Positions 1-9,294 of a stretch of 64,000 nt of DNA are shown here, piece by piece (position 1 is the first letter of the stretch; every line of letters starts with the position of its first letter). Location: IMG/VR virus record IMGVR_UViG_3300033145_001746, positions 32,286 to 96,285 of that record; one strand, written 5' to 3'. The notes beneath the pieces were generated by a model. It was not told the origin of the DNA and ran no database searches. It saw only the letters and a list, made by a program, of their open reading frames with translations. A program made the position numbers and the translations under genes. The DNA comes from a virus.

Positions 1-3000
1 CTGCTTCCTGAGCTGTACATCTGCTGGGTTGCTACTAAAAACCAACCTTTGTAAGACCGCATCTGGCTTCAAGGAGATAATAGGATCTCCAGAGAGAACG
101 GTTTTCTTAACGTGTACATAATCTGGATTTTGCACAACCAGTTTAGACCATTTCCCATCTTCTTCATTTAGCTCGGCATACGGAAAACAATTGTGTACTG
201 CTATTCCTTGAACACAGTATGAATTATCGTCTTCTACTTCAAAGTTATACAATGGTTCATCTTTTTTTAAAGCAATCATTTTAGTACTAATGATTGGAGT
301 TAAAAGATGTCCATCAGAGGAAAACTTTTGTCTGGGAACATTATTTGGTCTTAATTTTCTACTATTATGTTCATCAATTAGCTTGTTTTGTTTTACGGGA
401 TAAAGATCAAACTTATTAAAATAAAACAGTGGAACTTCTATAGTATATATGTTTTTAGTGTTTAAGTGGGACCTATCTGTTTTGTTAATAGAAGCGATAA
501 TCCAATTTCTTGCTAGGAGCATTTTTAATTGGTAGGCTAGTTTTCTGGATACTGTGGCCATACATATTCTACCTCTATGAATCCACCCATCTCCATCTAT
601 AAATCCATTTATAATCTCCATTTGTTTTTCTGATGGAAGAGACATAATGTCTTCAGACAATACTTTTTGGTCACTATATTGACCACCGTGTTTTAAAATA
701 CATTCTGCTTCTTTTATAGTCTCTTGGCGACCAGATTTCAAGGATCTTAAGTATCCGTTTCCATTATTGTTGACCAGTTTTAAATTACAATTACCAAAAA
801 CATTTTGATAATAGTTCCACAGACTATTATCATAGTTGGTTATAATTGGAACCTTAACATCTGCTTCACCATTATTCTTACCAAAAGATCCCTCTGCCAG
901 CCATAGTCCAAACATTCTGCACCAATTAGAAGTCAAATCTTTACTATCTTTTACCTCTCTGTTGATTGGCTGTATACAAATATCACCAATAGAAACATTT
1001 TCTGCTGAAACCCACTCCCTTTTCCATTTATTTTCACAGGCATAAATGGGGATTTTATTACCATCATATTTTTTAATAAAACTCCTTTTTTTATGTCTTG
1101 TTAAATTGCTCGCTTTAATAACATGTATTGGATGATTAGCCGAAACTTCTATTCCAAGCCCACCCCTTATATTAATTTCTAATATTTCCTTATGCTTCCA
1201 ATTAACAAGTCTCTTTAAAACCTCTTTATATTTACCAGTATGTGTTAAAACATGGTCTCCGACCTCTATTTTATCAGCTCTTTTAATACCATCACTTAAA
1301 ACTGTTAAATAATTCCGGGCGCTTACGCATTCACCAAGCTTCCAATATTCAAGGGAAATGTCGCCGAGTCCGCCCATAAGATTCATCTCTTCTACCATAT
1401 CTTCAAAGAACTGAAGTACTCTTTTATCGTGGCACTTCAGATTTAGTTTACTAATTGGATATGTAGCATGGAGCGTAATAGCATTTCTAACTATCGGATG
1501 TAACTGAAAAAAGTTTCTACAGTTATGTACAGCAACGCCATCTCCTACTACATATGTGTGATCTTCTTCTACTTCAATATTATAAACTGACCCGACATAT
1601 TTTTTTGTAGCCACATCTTCAATCCAAGATATAGATTTACCATCAAATATAAATTTACATCCTTTAACATCCCTAGTGTTTATAACATTTGATTTAAAGC
1701 GATTATTAAAATCTTTAAAGAAATCCTTGGCATAGGTCCCCGCAAGTCTAATTAAATAATGCGGAGCTACGCTGTATACTTTTCCATTTGTTGGACTAAC
1801 CATTTCTGTTTGACTGCTATCTTTATATGGTGTTGTAGGATATCCACACTTAAGAAAACAGAACGCTATTTGATCAGCCATGTTTTTAGAGGAAGTTATT
1901 CCATTAAACCTAGTTCCTTGTCGTTTAGTTGCTTTACTTTTGTTTCCATCACCATCTGCCCATGCCATTAAAAAATACATAAGGAGTTCAGGATTAGAGT
2001 CAACAACATCTTTTGACAGAATTTTTGTTCTTGCCTTTCCGCTACAATGCTTTTGAAAATATGAACATATTAACTTATTATAACCTCTCAGCCTAGTTGA
2101 CCCCAAATCAGGATTTTCATAGATTTTCATATCATAGTTAAAAAGATTATTGACGATGTCTACTATTTGTTTAGCCAGCTCTTTTTCTTTAATGTTTAAA
2201 ACAAAACCAAATTCATTTTTGGAAACATATCCTTCAGCAGCATAATATCCTAACAACATCATTTCATCTGTTGAAAATTCGCTTTTATTTTCTTTAGGAA
2301 TGGGAATATACAACAAATCATGTTTTTCTAATTCGCCAGAAGCAATTCCGTTAAATTTATAAGATACTTCTTTACCACATCGTGTACATGGATTGGTTTT
2401 ACACCTTCTATTAATATTGCCTCTACATTTTGCGTCAGCCGACTTAACCGCAAAAAACCTGTGATTTTTAGTCGTCGATATATAATTTTGAGAGCCGCGC
2501 AATTTAATATTGGAAATATCTTCGTCAACTTCTCTTTGAAACACTGTTGTCACTTTTCTTGCTATACCCTTGGCAGATAATACAATATCTCCCACCTTAA
2601 TGTTTTTAATTTCTCTTTTAGTTCCATCTGCCATCCATATCATTGTGTCTGGCGCAAAACACCAGGCATTAATTGTAATGCGGTCACGCGGCAAATTGAG
2701 ATTTGCCATTGTAAATAGCGGACTATATACTTCTGGGGCAAGTCTCTCAACATTTCCGCCAGCACTTGTGCCTGCGGCTCCACCAACAGATCCTACTGAC
2801 GCAGCGTTTTTTTGAAGTTCGTACATCGCCTCGGCGTCAGCAGTCTTCATAAACGACTCGCTGTGAGCAATGGCACCTACTGCTGTTTGACTTTGTCCTC
2901 CGCTGATAACGTTTGCCCTTCTTTTCCTATCATCAAGGGCTTTTTCTCCGGATGGCACCCAGGCACCACGGTTTAAATTCTCAGCATCAGCTGCGGCGTT

Positions 3001-3177
3001 TGGCTTTGTTTGTATATTTTGGTTTAACTTACTGCCCGCATAACTTGACCCTTCTTTTAAAAATCCCTGTTCGATCTCACTTGATATGACCTCTCTTCTA
3101 AGTTCTGTCACATGAGAAACTCTCTTTGGGGCAACTCTTATTTTACTATCGTCTCTTCCGCCTCTTCTTTTTGTCAT
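1..3177 (-). CDS. Portal protein precursor with two inteins (partial, C-terminus beyond left edge)
   Basis: The reading frame is open from the ATG at 3177 (preceded by GAGGTAG) to the window edge. Once the two inteins are removed, the exteins join into one protein: a 172-residue Gly/Ala-rich N-terminal part, 64 residues, then at least 63 more. The joined exteins (motifs LNLPRDRITINAW / CRNFFQLHPIVRNAI, PISKLNLKC, then CFPYAELNEEDGKWSKL and NPDYVHV) resemble portal-vertex proteins of large tailed phages, and the gene sits 9 nt after the terminase large subunit gene, the usual packaging arrangement. The portal forms the dodecameric DNA entry ring. I translated the frame by hand and checked it at several points. 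Portal identity comes from motif memory plus context, so it is probable rather than certain. Confidence 0.75.
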   Translation of the reverse strand, partial: MTKRRGGRDDSKIRVAPKRVSHVTELRREVISSEIEQGFLKEGSSYAGSKLNQNIQTKPNAAADAENLNRGAWVPSGEKALDDRKRRANVISGGQSQTAVGAIAHSESFMKTADAEAMYELQKNAASVGSVGGAAGTSAGGNVERLAPEVYSPLFTMANLNLPRDRITINAWCFAPDTMIWMADGTKREIKNIKVGDIVLSAKGIARKVTTVFQREVDEDISNIKLRGSQNYISTTKNHRFFAVKSADAKCRGNINRRCKTNPCTRCGKEVSYKFNGIASGELEKHDLLYIPIPKENKSEFSTDEMMLLGYYAAEGYVSKNEFGFVLNIKEKELAKQIVDIVNNLFNYDMKIYENPDLGSTRLRGYNKLICSYFQKHCSGKARTKILSKDVVDSNPELLMYFLMAWADGDGNKSKATKRQGTRFNGITSSKNMADQIAFCFLKCGYPTTPYKDSSQTEMVSPTNGKVYSVAPHYLIRLAGTYAKDFFKDFNNRFKSNVINTRDVKGCKFIFDGKSISWIEDVATKKYVGSVYNIEVEEDHTYVVGDGVAVHNCRNFFQLHPIVRNAITLHATYPISKLNLKCHDKRVLQFFEDMVEEMNLMGGLGDISLEYWKLGECVSARNYLTVLSDGIKRADKIEVGDHVLTHTGKYKEVLKRLVNWKHKEILEINIRGGLGIEVSANHPIHVIKASNLTRHKKRSFIKKYDGNKIPIYACENKWKREWVSAENVSIGDICIQPINREVKDSKDLTSNWCRMFGLWLAEGSFGKNNGEADVKVPIITNYDNSLWNYYQNVFGNCNLKLVNNNGNGYLRSLKSGRQETIKEAECILKHGGQYSDQKVLSEDIMSLPSEKQMEIINGFIDGDGWIHRGRICMATVSRKLAYQLKMLLARNWIIASINKTDRSHLNTKNIYTIEVPLFYFNKFDLYPVKQNKLIDEHNSRKLRPNNVPRQKFSSDGHLLTPIISTKMIALKKDEPLYNFEVEDDNSYCVQGIAVHNCFPYAELNEEDGKWSKLVVQNPDYVHVKKTVLSGDPIISLKPDAVLQRLVFSSNPADVQLRKQ
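190..1329 (-). mobile_element. Intein 2 in the portal gene (380 aa, LAGLIDADG)
   Basis: This intein starts with Cys (CVSARNYLTVLSDG) after extein YWKLGE and ends QGIAVHN before Cys of CFPYAE. It lies in frame with the host gene and, like intein 1, is exactly 380 codons. Block B is SANHPIHV. The LAGLIDADG motifs read FGLWLAEGSF and INGFIDGDGW. The N-terminal Hint half differs clearly from intein 1, so this looks like an independent invasion rather than a duplication. Only 64 extein residues separate the two inteins. Confidence 0.9.
1522..2661 (-). mobile_element. Intein 1 in the portal gene (380 aa, LAGLIDADG)
   Basis: This intein begins with Cys (CFAPDTMIWMADG) straight after extein INAW. 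It ends with VVGDGVAVHN, and Cys of CRNFF is the +1 residue: the classic N-terminal Cys and C-terminal His-Asn pair. Both ends lie in the host frame and the length is exactly 380 codons. Splicing block B is visible as TKNHRFF. Two endonuclease motifs are present, LGYYAAEGYVS and FLMAWADGDGN. An extra cysteine cluster (CRGNINRRC then CTRC) precedes the endonuclease domain. The full-length, in-frame endonuclease suggests it may still be active for homing. Confidence 0.9.
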
Positions 3178-3186
3178 TTACTACCT

Positions 3187-5034
3187 CTATATATTTTTAG
3201 GGACATACGCAAGGACAGGTCTTGGAAATAGCGTACCTCGTGGCACATTTGGATTTACTTTAAAACCGCGCGTCTTGTCAAACTTATAAGCCAAATAAGC
3301 ATATATTAAAGCCATAAGTCCATCATTTTGTACCTTACCTTTTATGTATGTCTGATGTGGCTGACCGTATCTCAACACAAGCTTACTCTCCATAGAACAA
3401 CAGTGTTTTACCAGCCATGCAATCTTTTCATAACTAGCCCAAGGAAATCGTATCTTTCCTTTTCTTAACATATCAAACATTTCACCAATGATTCTATCTT
3501 TTTCGACCACAACTTCTAACTCATCTCTGTTATATTTGATCCCACCAGAAACTGAACCAGCACTTCTGACAGTTCTATATTTCTCACCATACTTCTTTTT
3601 AAGCTCGTTGGACAAATCTTCCGCAAAACCAATGTCGCCCATAGCACTTCGGACACCATACAAGCGAAAAGCGTTATCGACAAAATCCTTTTTACTATCC
3701 AAATCCAACACCTTTAATTTTTCGGCAAACTCTATCTCGAATCTTTCTTCATGATCTACGGACAATATAACTCCGCAAGAAAAAGATTGGCCTCTTTTAA
3801 TATTATCAACATCGGGCTTACCGCCCCAGTCCATCCCAAGATATACAATTTTCTCACCCTGGCCAATGTGTTTCGACACTGCTCTATCTGGATCTCTACA
3901 CATGTTATATATTTCTTCAAATGTAATTGGAAGACCTTGACCTGAGTGAAACTCTCCCAAAACTTCGTTGTTGAAAATCATTTCAGAGTTTCTGGTATTA
4001 TTTTCAGGTTTTTCTCTAATAATTACTTCTTTATAAAACTCAGGAATGAAAAGCTGATTAAAGTGGAACCCCACATACTTAGCATCTTCTTTACCTGGTG
4101 TTGGGAGCCACTTACCTCTTTCTACTGCCTCTACTTTATCCTGTTCGTGACCACAGCTTGGACACTTAACAACGTTTTCGTATAGCCAAATGTCATCTTC
4201 CCAAGCAGTGGAGCCAGGAGTGTATAAGAGGAAATAGTTTTTACAGTCCGCACACTTCAAATAGTACCTGCGTTGATCTGATTCTTCCCACATTCCATGA
4301 AACATAGTTCCTTTTTGCCTGGGAGTTCCAAAATATACCTGTACTCCACCAGGCTGCGGCCCGTGCTGGGCACGCGTCAAACACTTGATGGTCTTTGCTA
4401 TGGCCACTTCGCTCATATCCTGAACCTCATCGAAGAAGCATACATCAAATGTTCTACCAAGTACTCTTGTTCCTTCATTACCTATAGATTCACACCACAG
4501 AGTATTTCCATTTTTGAACTGCTTATATCTCAATGCGTCCGTTGCGTCACGAGCCGAATCCTTTTGCGCAGCTATATATGGCTTGATTTTTCCAGGAGAT
4601 CTTCCGTCGGTGAAATCTGCTATCTGTATAGACTCCATAATCATTTTTTCCAGCTTATCCTTAGCAAAACTATGCATCATTTCTAGCTGTGGAAACGCAT
4701 GGATAACTCTGACGGGAGCCACATTATTAACGCCATAAAGACCACTGGCAACCATATGTAACTCCATTGCTGAAGCCATTGTGGTTGCCCCAACCTGTCT
4801 ACCTTTAACTATAACAATAGGCTTTCCTGCATCAGACATTGCAGAAACAGTTATATGTCGGTAGACATCTGCGATAAATTTCCATCCATTACCCGTAAGC
4901 CTAAAAGGTTTCCCATCGAGAGTTAAGAAAGTCTCGGCGAACGTAACGGGGTCAACTTTCATCAACTCTCTTTTTAAAGAATCAAAACTATTTTCTGGTT
5001 TCCACTCATCAAGGACATGTTTAGTTTTTAACAA
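3187..5034 (-). CDS. Terminase large subunit (TerL)
   Basis: This is the packaging ATPase-nuclease that pumps DNA through the portal. A Walker A-like motif GRQVGATTM (about residues 78-86) and Walker B CFFDEVQD (about 199-206) define the ATPase. A four-Cys zinc site (C261xxC264, C291xxC294) follows, as in GpA-type large terminases. The C-terminal nuclease half carries acidic motifs at YLGMDWGG (D402) and at the later GDIGFAEDL and NDGLMAL. The length of 615 residues is normal. There is no intein here, although the gene is a frequent target elsewhere. It lies directly upstream of the portal gene. Its start overlaps the end of the preceding HNH gene by 7 nt. Confidence 0.9.
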   Translation of the reverse strand: MLKTKHVLDEWKPENSFDSLKRELMKVDPVTFAETFLTLDGKPFRLTGNGWKFIADVYRHITVSAMSDAGKPIVIVKGRQVGATTMASAMELHMVASGLYGVNNVAPVRVIHAFPQLEMMHSFAKDKLEKMIMESIQIADFTDGRSPGKIKPYIAAQKDSARDATDALRYKQFKNGNTLWCESIGNEGTRVLGRTFDVCFFDEVQDMSEVAIAKTIKCLTRAQHGPQPGGVQVYFGTPRQKGTMFHGMWEESDQRRYYLKCADCKNYFLLYTPGSTAWEDDIWLYENVVKCPSCGHEQDKVEAVERGKWLPTPGKEDAKYVGFHFNQLFIPEFYKEVIIREKPENNTRNSEMIFNNEVLGEFHSGQGLPITFEEIYNMCRDPDRAVSKHIGQGEKIVYLGMDWGGKPDVDNIKRGQSFSCGVILSVDHEERFEIEFAEKLKVLDLDSKKDFVDNAFRLYGVRSAMGDIGFAEDLSNELKKKYGEKYRTVRSAGSVSGGIKYNRDELEVVVEKDRIIGEMFDMLRKGKIRFPWASYEKIAWLVKHCCSMESKLVLRYGQPHQTYIKGKVQNDGLMALIYAYLAYKFDKTRGFKVNPNVPRGTLFPRPVLAYVPKNI

Positions 5035-5906
5035 AATTTCTCCAAATAAATATAAAATTCTTCTTTATTATATTTATACCCTTTACTTAAATTATCTTTA
5101 ACCTTAAGCCATTGGTGGTTTTCCGGGGCAAAGCAAGCCTTTACGTGTAGTAAATTATCAAAGTCAAAGGCAGATAACGGAAAAATGTGATCTATATGAT
5201 AGTCGGACCTAGCACCTGGACGTGGCCCAAGGTGTTGAATTATATTTTTGTAATCTATATCATATTTTCTAGAAGACATTATTTTACCAGTATTCGAGTA
5301 TTGAGTAAAGGCTGCGCGCACCCTTTTTCTTAATGTTTCCGTTATATAAAACTTTTCGTTGTTTTTCATTTTATATTTATAGTTACAACACATACACATT
5401 GGTCCAGATTCTATCCTTTTCCATACTTCCATAATTCTATGGCACATATGACATTCTTCTAGTGGTGTTTTATAACATATAACACAAATTGGCTTTTTCT
5501 CTTTGTTTCTTACGTTAACTTTTCTTATTTCTCCACATATAAAGCATTTTTCTCTTGGCTGTTTATGTTTTGCGTAACACTGTGAACACAACACATCTTC
5601 AGAATCATAAATTACTGATATTTTATTACATTTTAAACATTTCTTTTTAGGCTGAGCACAATTCTTATAACATTTTTTACATATCACCAAGCCGTTTAGG
5701 TAAGTTTTAACTATGTTTACTTCACCGCAAACACTACATTTTTTGCTGGGCGGCACATAACATTTAGAACATAATTTTTTTCTTAATATTGCTATTTTTC
5801 CGCACTTCAAACAAACCTTTTTGGGCGGCCTATAACATTTTCCACAAACTGGAGGATTTTTAGTTTTTAAAGATCTATCTTTTTTACACTTAACACATTG
5901 AGTCAT
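5028..5906 (-). CDS. Free-standing HNH homing endonuclease with zinc-knuckle repeats
   Basis: The N-terminal two thirds contain about seven CxxC...CxxCY units (for example CVKCKKD, CGKCYRPP, CSVCGEV), each probably a small zinc-binding knuckle. The C-terminus has an HNH-type core: YHIDHIFPLSAFD followed by FAPENHQWL. Paralogues of the same layout occur at 41847-42878 and 42875-43627, with broken copies at 56352-57070 and 63648-64000. It is inserted between the gene at 5909 and terL, starting 2 nt after the upstream stop. By analogy with T-even free-standing HNH genes, a neighbouring gene such as terL is the probable cleavage target in phages lacking it; that is inference. Confidence 0.85.
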   Translation of the reverse strand: MTQCVKCKKDRSLKTKNPPVCGKCYRPPKKVCLKCGKIAILRKKLCSKCYVPPSKKCSVCGEVNIVKTYLNGLVICKKCYKNCAQPKKKCLKCNKISVIYDSEDVLCSQCYAKHKQPREKCFICGEIRKVNVRNKEKKPICVICYKTPLEECHMCHRIMEVWKRIESGPMCMCCNYKYKMKNNEKFYITETLRKRVRAAFTQYSNTGKIMSSRKYDIDYKNIIQHLGPRPGARSDYHIDHIFPLSAFDFDNLLHVKACFAPENHQWLKVKDNLSKGYKYNKEEFYIYLEKFC

Positions 5907-5908
5907 AA

Positions 5909-6832
5909 TTAAACAATAGTTGGAGGCTCATTAAATACTTCCTTGTTGCCGTCATCATCATCTGGCTGAATAACAGCCATATACTCGCCGGCATGGTCAT
6001 CACCATCGTCATCCATCTCTTCTCTATACTCTTTTAAACATTCTTTGATGAAGTTAATTAATTTCTTATCAGTGACATCTATGTTTTCTGGCCTCTCGTT
6101 TCGAAGCATAGTTTGTATGGCAGGAACTTCTATATGTCCACCTCGTGTGCGACATACGTTCCTGATAAAAATTTCAAGCTTTGGGTGCTTCTTAAATACT
6201 TCTAGATCATCTTTAACTTCCTGTAATTCCTGAGCACGTTTTGATATATGAAAAGAAGCATGTTTCTCTTCCGGATTTTTAGCTAGAGTTTTAATCCGCT
6301 CATCAATAGCTTGGGCCGCTTTCACATTGCCTTCAGCATCTAACTCGTCTGCCAAAGCTATAAGACTAAGTATTATAGCTGATTTCTTATCAACCTTCTT
6401 CTCAATCTTCTTTTCGGCGTCGGCCAGCTCATCATAATAGTCTCCACCCTCTTCACCTGCAAAGTCCTCAGATTCTTCTAGGTGGTCTTTTGTGATCTCT
6501 TTTGCGACTGCCGGATTTTTTGTATGTTCCATCTCCACGACAGTGCCCTTGTCCATCTGCTCTTTATCATATTTCTCATCGGGTTGACCGGCGGCTAGGC
6601 CACCTGGGATGTGATCCTTAGCAACCTTCTCAATAGCATCAAGACCAACGCGCTCGCGAAGCTCGCTTACGCAATTCTCCACAGAGTCTACATTGCTCTT
6701 GTTCTTGAAAAGATTTTTTATATCGTCAAAGGTGTTTGCGCCCTTTTTAAGCTCGCTATCTGCAAACCCCCTAAGCCAATCTGGCAAGTTTGCTGCGCGT
6801 GCATATTCGCGATCATCGCTAATCTTGGTCAT
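5909..6832 (-). CDS. Hypothetical acidic protein with an LD-G-A-ID motif
   Basis: I do not recognise this protein of 307 residues. I chose the ATG at 6832 because GGAG lies upstream, while the longer frame (ATG 6865) has no evident ribosome site. It is rich in Lys, Glu and Asp and lacks membrane segments. Around the middle it carries LIALADELDAEGNVKAAQAID, a member of a short motif family seen in several proteins of this structural region. The C-terminus is strongly acidic (DDDGDDH, QPDDDDGN). Its place in the morphogenesis cluster suggests a virion or scaffold-related protein. Confidence 0.5.
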   Translation of the reverse strand: MTKISDDREYARAANLPDWLRGFADSELKKGANTFDDIKNLFKNKSNVDSVENCVSELRERVGLDAIEKVAKDHIPGGLAAGQPDEKYDKEQMDKGTVVEMEHTKNPAVAKEITKDHLEESEDFAGEEGGDYYDELADAEKKIEKKVDKKSAIILSLIALADELDAEGNVKAAQAIDERIKTLAKNPEEKHASFHISKRAQELQEVKDDLEVFKKHPKLEIFIRNVCRTRGGHIEVPAIQTMLRNERPENIDVTDKKLINFIKECLKEYREEMDDDGDDHAGEYMAVIQPDDDDGNKEVFNEPPTIV

Positions 6833-6890
6833 TTGTAAAGTTCTCCAAATAGTTTTTAAATTCATCTACATCATATTTAGTACCCTTCGA

Positions 6891-7727
6891 TTACGCATTA
6901 TATGCCGATTGCCACTCGCCAAATCCTTCGTCGCGAGAAGGATCTTCGCTATCTCCTACTCTCAATCTGTCCTTGAAAATTGGATATCCAAAATCGGCAA
7001 GGATGGCGAGAATTTCGAGTTGCTCGCGATCATCCATCTTATACTTCTTGGTGGCCTCAGAATAAAGCTCTTCCATATTTCGTCCACCAGACACTGTTCC
7101 GTTAATTAGAGAACCTACAATAGCTCTCTGGAATGGCGTGATAACCATCTGAATTCCATTAAAGTGTGGAGCTGTGGCTTCTTTAGTCATGCCGTCAAGA
7201 ACATCTTCCCCTCGCCTGCGCTGTTGCCTGCGAGTCTTTCTCATACTTGACATACCATGTAGGGCGTCTTCTAGCTGATCAACGACCGTTTCTATGAACT
7301 TTCTAGCTTTATCGAGCCTATCAACGTCCAAAGTACCATCATAGTCGCCTCTGAGAGCATGCGAGCAATGTCCGTCCAATGATTTCCATTGTCCAAGACT
7401 TCTTTCCATAAGGGATTGATTTCCCCTAGCTTTGGACATATCAGGAATTCTAGCCATTTCAACCTGGAGAAAATCCATAAATTCCTTTACATCTTTCGTG
7501 TTTCTCCACCCTTTTGGCTTTTGATCATCAGCAGGAGCATCTTGTTGCTGTGGCAACGTTACTTTATATTCGTTGTTTGGAGGCTCCACAGGTGCCTCTG
7601 GAAATATAGGAAGTTGCTCTTCTTTTTTCTCTGGAATATCAAGCGCCCCCTCTTCTGCGACACAAATAATTTCCCTTTCCAGTTGCTCATTTTCTGCAAC
7701 AGCGAAGAGTTCTTGTTCTTTACTCAT
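6891..7727 (-). CDS. Hypothetical structural-region protein (278 aa)
   Basis: No family was recognised. The acidic N-terminus (about 60 residues) contains a Pro-rich stretch (LPIFPEAPVEPP). A mostly helical middle has a basic segment MRKTRRQQRRRGEDV. The C-terminal part (from about residue 190) is more compact. The start overlaps the preceding small gene by 8 nt, so the two are probably translationally coupled. Its position among virion genes argues for a role in head or tail assembly. Nothing catalytic is visible. Confidence 0.5.
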   Translation of the reverse strand: MSKEQELFAVAENEQLEREIICVAEEGALDIPEKKEEQLPIFPEAPVEPPNNEYKVTLPQQQDAPADDQKPKGWRNTKDVKEFMDFLQVEMARIPDMSKARGNQSLMERSLGQWKSLDGHCSHALRGDYDGTLDVDRLDKARKFIETVVDQLEDALHGMSSMRKTRRQQRRRGEDVLDGMTKEATAPHFNGIQMVITPFQRAIVGSLINGTVSGGRNMEELYSEATKKYKMDDREQLEILAILADFGYPIFKDRLRVGDSEDPSRDEGFGEWQSAYNA

Positions 7728-7944
7728 TGTTTAAATCCTCCGTTATACGGACTACTCCGTTACTACCATTTGATAAAATCTTTTTTATACGACTTATAAC
7801 CCTAGATTGCATTCTAATAAGATTCATGATTTCCTCATCCAGGGCATTTATATAGAAGCTATTAAAGGAACTTACAAGGACCTCTTCCTCGTCAACTTCA
7901 TATTCTTCATGCTCAATAAGAGCTGGCTTGGCATTAGTGGTCAC
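7720..7944 (-). CDS. Small hypothetical protein (74 aa)
   Basis: A short acidic N-terminal region (EEYEVDEEEVLVSSF) is followed by a predicted helix rich in Ile, Arg and Met and a short tail (GVVRITEDLNNE). I recognise no family. It is packed between two genes, 12 nt after the preceding stop and overlapping the next gene by 8 nt, which supports it being translated. Confidence 0.5.
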   Translation of the reverse strand: MTTNAKPALIEHEEYEVDEEEVLVSSFNSFYINALDEEIMNLIRMQSRVISRIKKILSNGSNGVVRITEDLNNE

Positions 7945-7956
7945 TATTCTCCTCCG

Positions 7957-8400
7957 CTATTTGGAATTCCCAAGCTTTGACCATAAGGTGATAAGATCAC
8001 CAAGTCTTTCTGTCATAAGTTTTTGAGAATTTATTAGATCTGACATTTTATCTAGCACTGCTTTCTGTCCAGATTCAGACTTATCTATAGAATCTTCTAG
8101 TTCATTTGATAAAGATTTTAAGGCACTGTCAGCATTTCGAAGCAGAACCAACATTTCGCCAGGAACATACCACTTAGGAACACGATTATCATCATAAACA
8201 GAGTGAAGCTCGTCTAAATGCTTAATGAGAGCATTAATATTTTCTAGTTTTCGTGCCTGTTCAACAGTTAAACCAATGGCCACAGGCGCTATATCTTTGC
8301 CATTCTTCTTGCTTTTATCAACAAAAAACCCAACTACCTTAATCAATGTCCATACTAAACCCACAAATAAAGCAGTTAACGCCGCACCACCAAGCTCCAT
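7957..8400 (-). CDS. Small membrane-anchored coiled-coil protein
   Basis: This is a 147-residue protein with one hydrophobic N-terminal segment (ALTALFVGLVWTLIKVVGFFV, about residues 7-27) followed by a short basic stretch and then helical heptad-like sequence to the end. The plan of one membrane span plus a cytoplasmic coiled coil occurs in phage membrane proteins including some lysis accessory proteins, but no specific family is recognised. It follows a LAGLIDADG gene by 3 nt. Confidence 0.5.
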   Translation of the reverse strand: MELGGAALTALFVGLVWTLIKVVGFFVDKSKKNGKDIAPVAIGLTVEQARKLENINALIKHLDELHSVYDDNRVPKWYVPGEMLVLLRNADSALKSLSNELEDSIDKSESGQKAVLDKMSDLINSQKLMTERLGDLITLWSKLGNSK

Positions 8401-8403
8401 GAT

Positions 8404-9294
8404 TTATACTCCTTTTAAATAAGATTCAACAACCTTCATGTCTATAAAATCGTTGATTTTTCTACTTTTTCTATTTTTTGTGTTCGGAACAAACCATTTA
8501 TATTCATAGCATTTTACGGGACAAAACCCTATTATGTTTAGCAGTTTTTCGCGTTCCTTTCTGGATATGCCAATAATACTTTCGTTATAATGAACACTTA
8601 AAATCCCTAAATCCTTTTTAAGCCTATATCTTAAGAATTCTGTTTCATTATATGTAAATCCTTCTGTATGGAGTACACATCCTCCTCCAACTTTATTAAT
8701 AGATCCATCTCCTATATACCAGTGTAATAAGGCTTTCGGAGTTAAGTGTAAGTTTTGTGGCACTATTTTTATAAATTTTCTATTGCTAAAACCCATCGGC
8801 TTTTTAATATTAAAATCTTTATTGATTTTATACCAAACTCTATATATGTTGCCAAGTTCCATTGTATTTAAAGTGGCAAAAGACCAAGTATGGTTATTAG
8901 ACTTACCACAAGGTTTTCTTCTATAAAGTTTATCACCAACTATGGGAACGCTATTATTCCTAAACAAATCCATTAAATATATGGCCCAATTTTTCTTGTC
9001 AAAACCGACAGATTCTCTAAAAGATCCTTGATTTTTATATACTATTAAACCACCATCTCCCAACATTTCACCATCTATAATTTCTACAAGTTCTTTTGAT
9101 AACACAGTAGATCTTTTCTTTCCCGCTTCTACACAATCTGACATATTTTTGGGCTTTAAGCCCATTTTTTTAAGTCTATAAGCAACCAGATCTTCACTAC
9201 AATTTAATTTTTCGGCTGTTTGCCTCCTGTTTAGACCCAATTTAAAATAAAAGTCATATACTTGTTCATTTATTATATCATTTCTTCTTGGCAT
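8404..9294 (-). CDS. LAGLIDADG homing endonuclease (second of a tandem pair)
   Basis: An N-terminal helix-turn-helix (LGLNRRQTAEKLNCSEDL) precedes two LAGLIDADG motifs, EIIDGEMLGDGGL and LLHWYIGDGSI, so this is a single-chain enzyme of about 296 residues. I chose the ATG at 9294, where TAATG overlaps the upstream stop; the alternative start at 9303 lies inside the upstream gene. It is clearly paralogous to the adjacent gene 9294-10094 (same MPRR start, same SIxLG and CYEYKW motifs). It would cut a specific long DNA site and drive its own spread. Confidence 0.85.
   Translation of the reverse strand: MPRRNDIINEQVYDFYFKLGLNRRQTAEKLNCSEDLVAYRLKKMGLKPKNMSDCVEAGKKRSTVLSKELVEIIDGEMLGDGGLIVYKNQGSFRESVGFDKKNWAIYLMDLFRNNSVPIVGDKLYRRKPCGKSNNHTWSFATLNTMELGNIYRVWYKINKDFNIKKPMGFSNRKFIKIVPQNLHLTPKALLHWYIGDGSINKVGGGCVLHTEGFTYNETEFLRYRLKKDLGILSVHYNESIIGISRKEREKLLNIIGFCPVKCYEYKWFVPNTKNRKSRKINDFIDMKVVESYLKGV

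Noticed and set aside
2328-2528. A 66-codon minus-strand frame
   Set aside because: It lies in another frame inside portal intein 1, which is a continuous, recognisable coding sequence.
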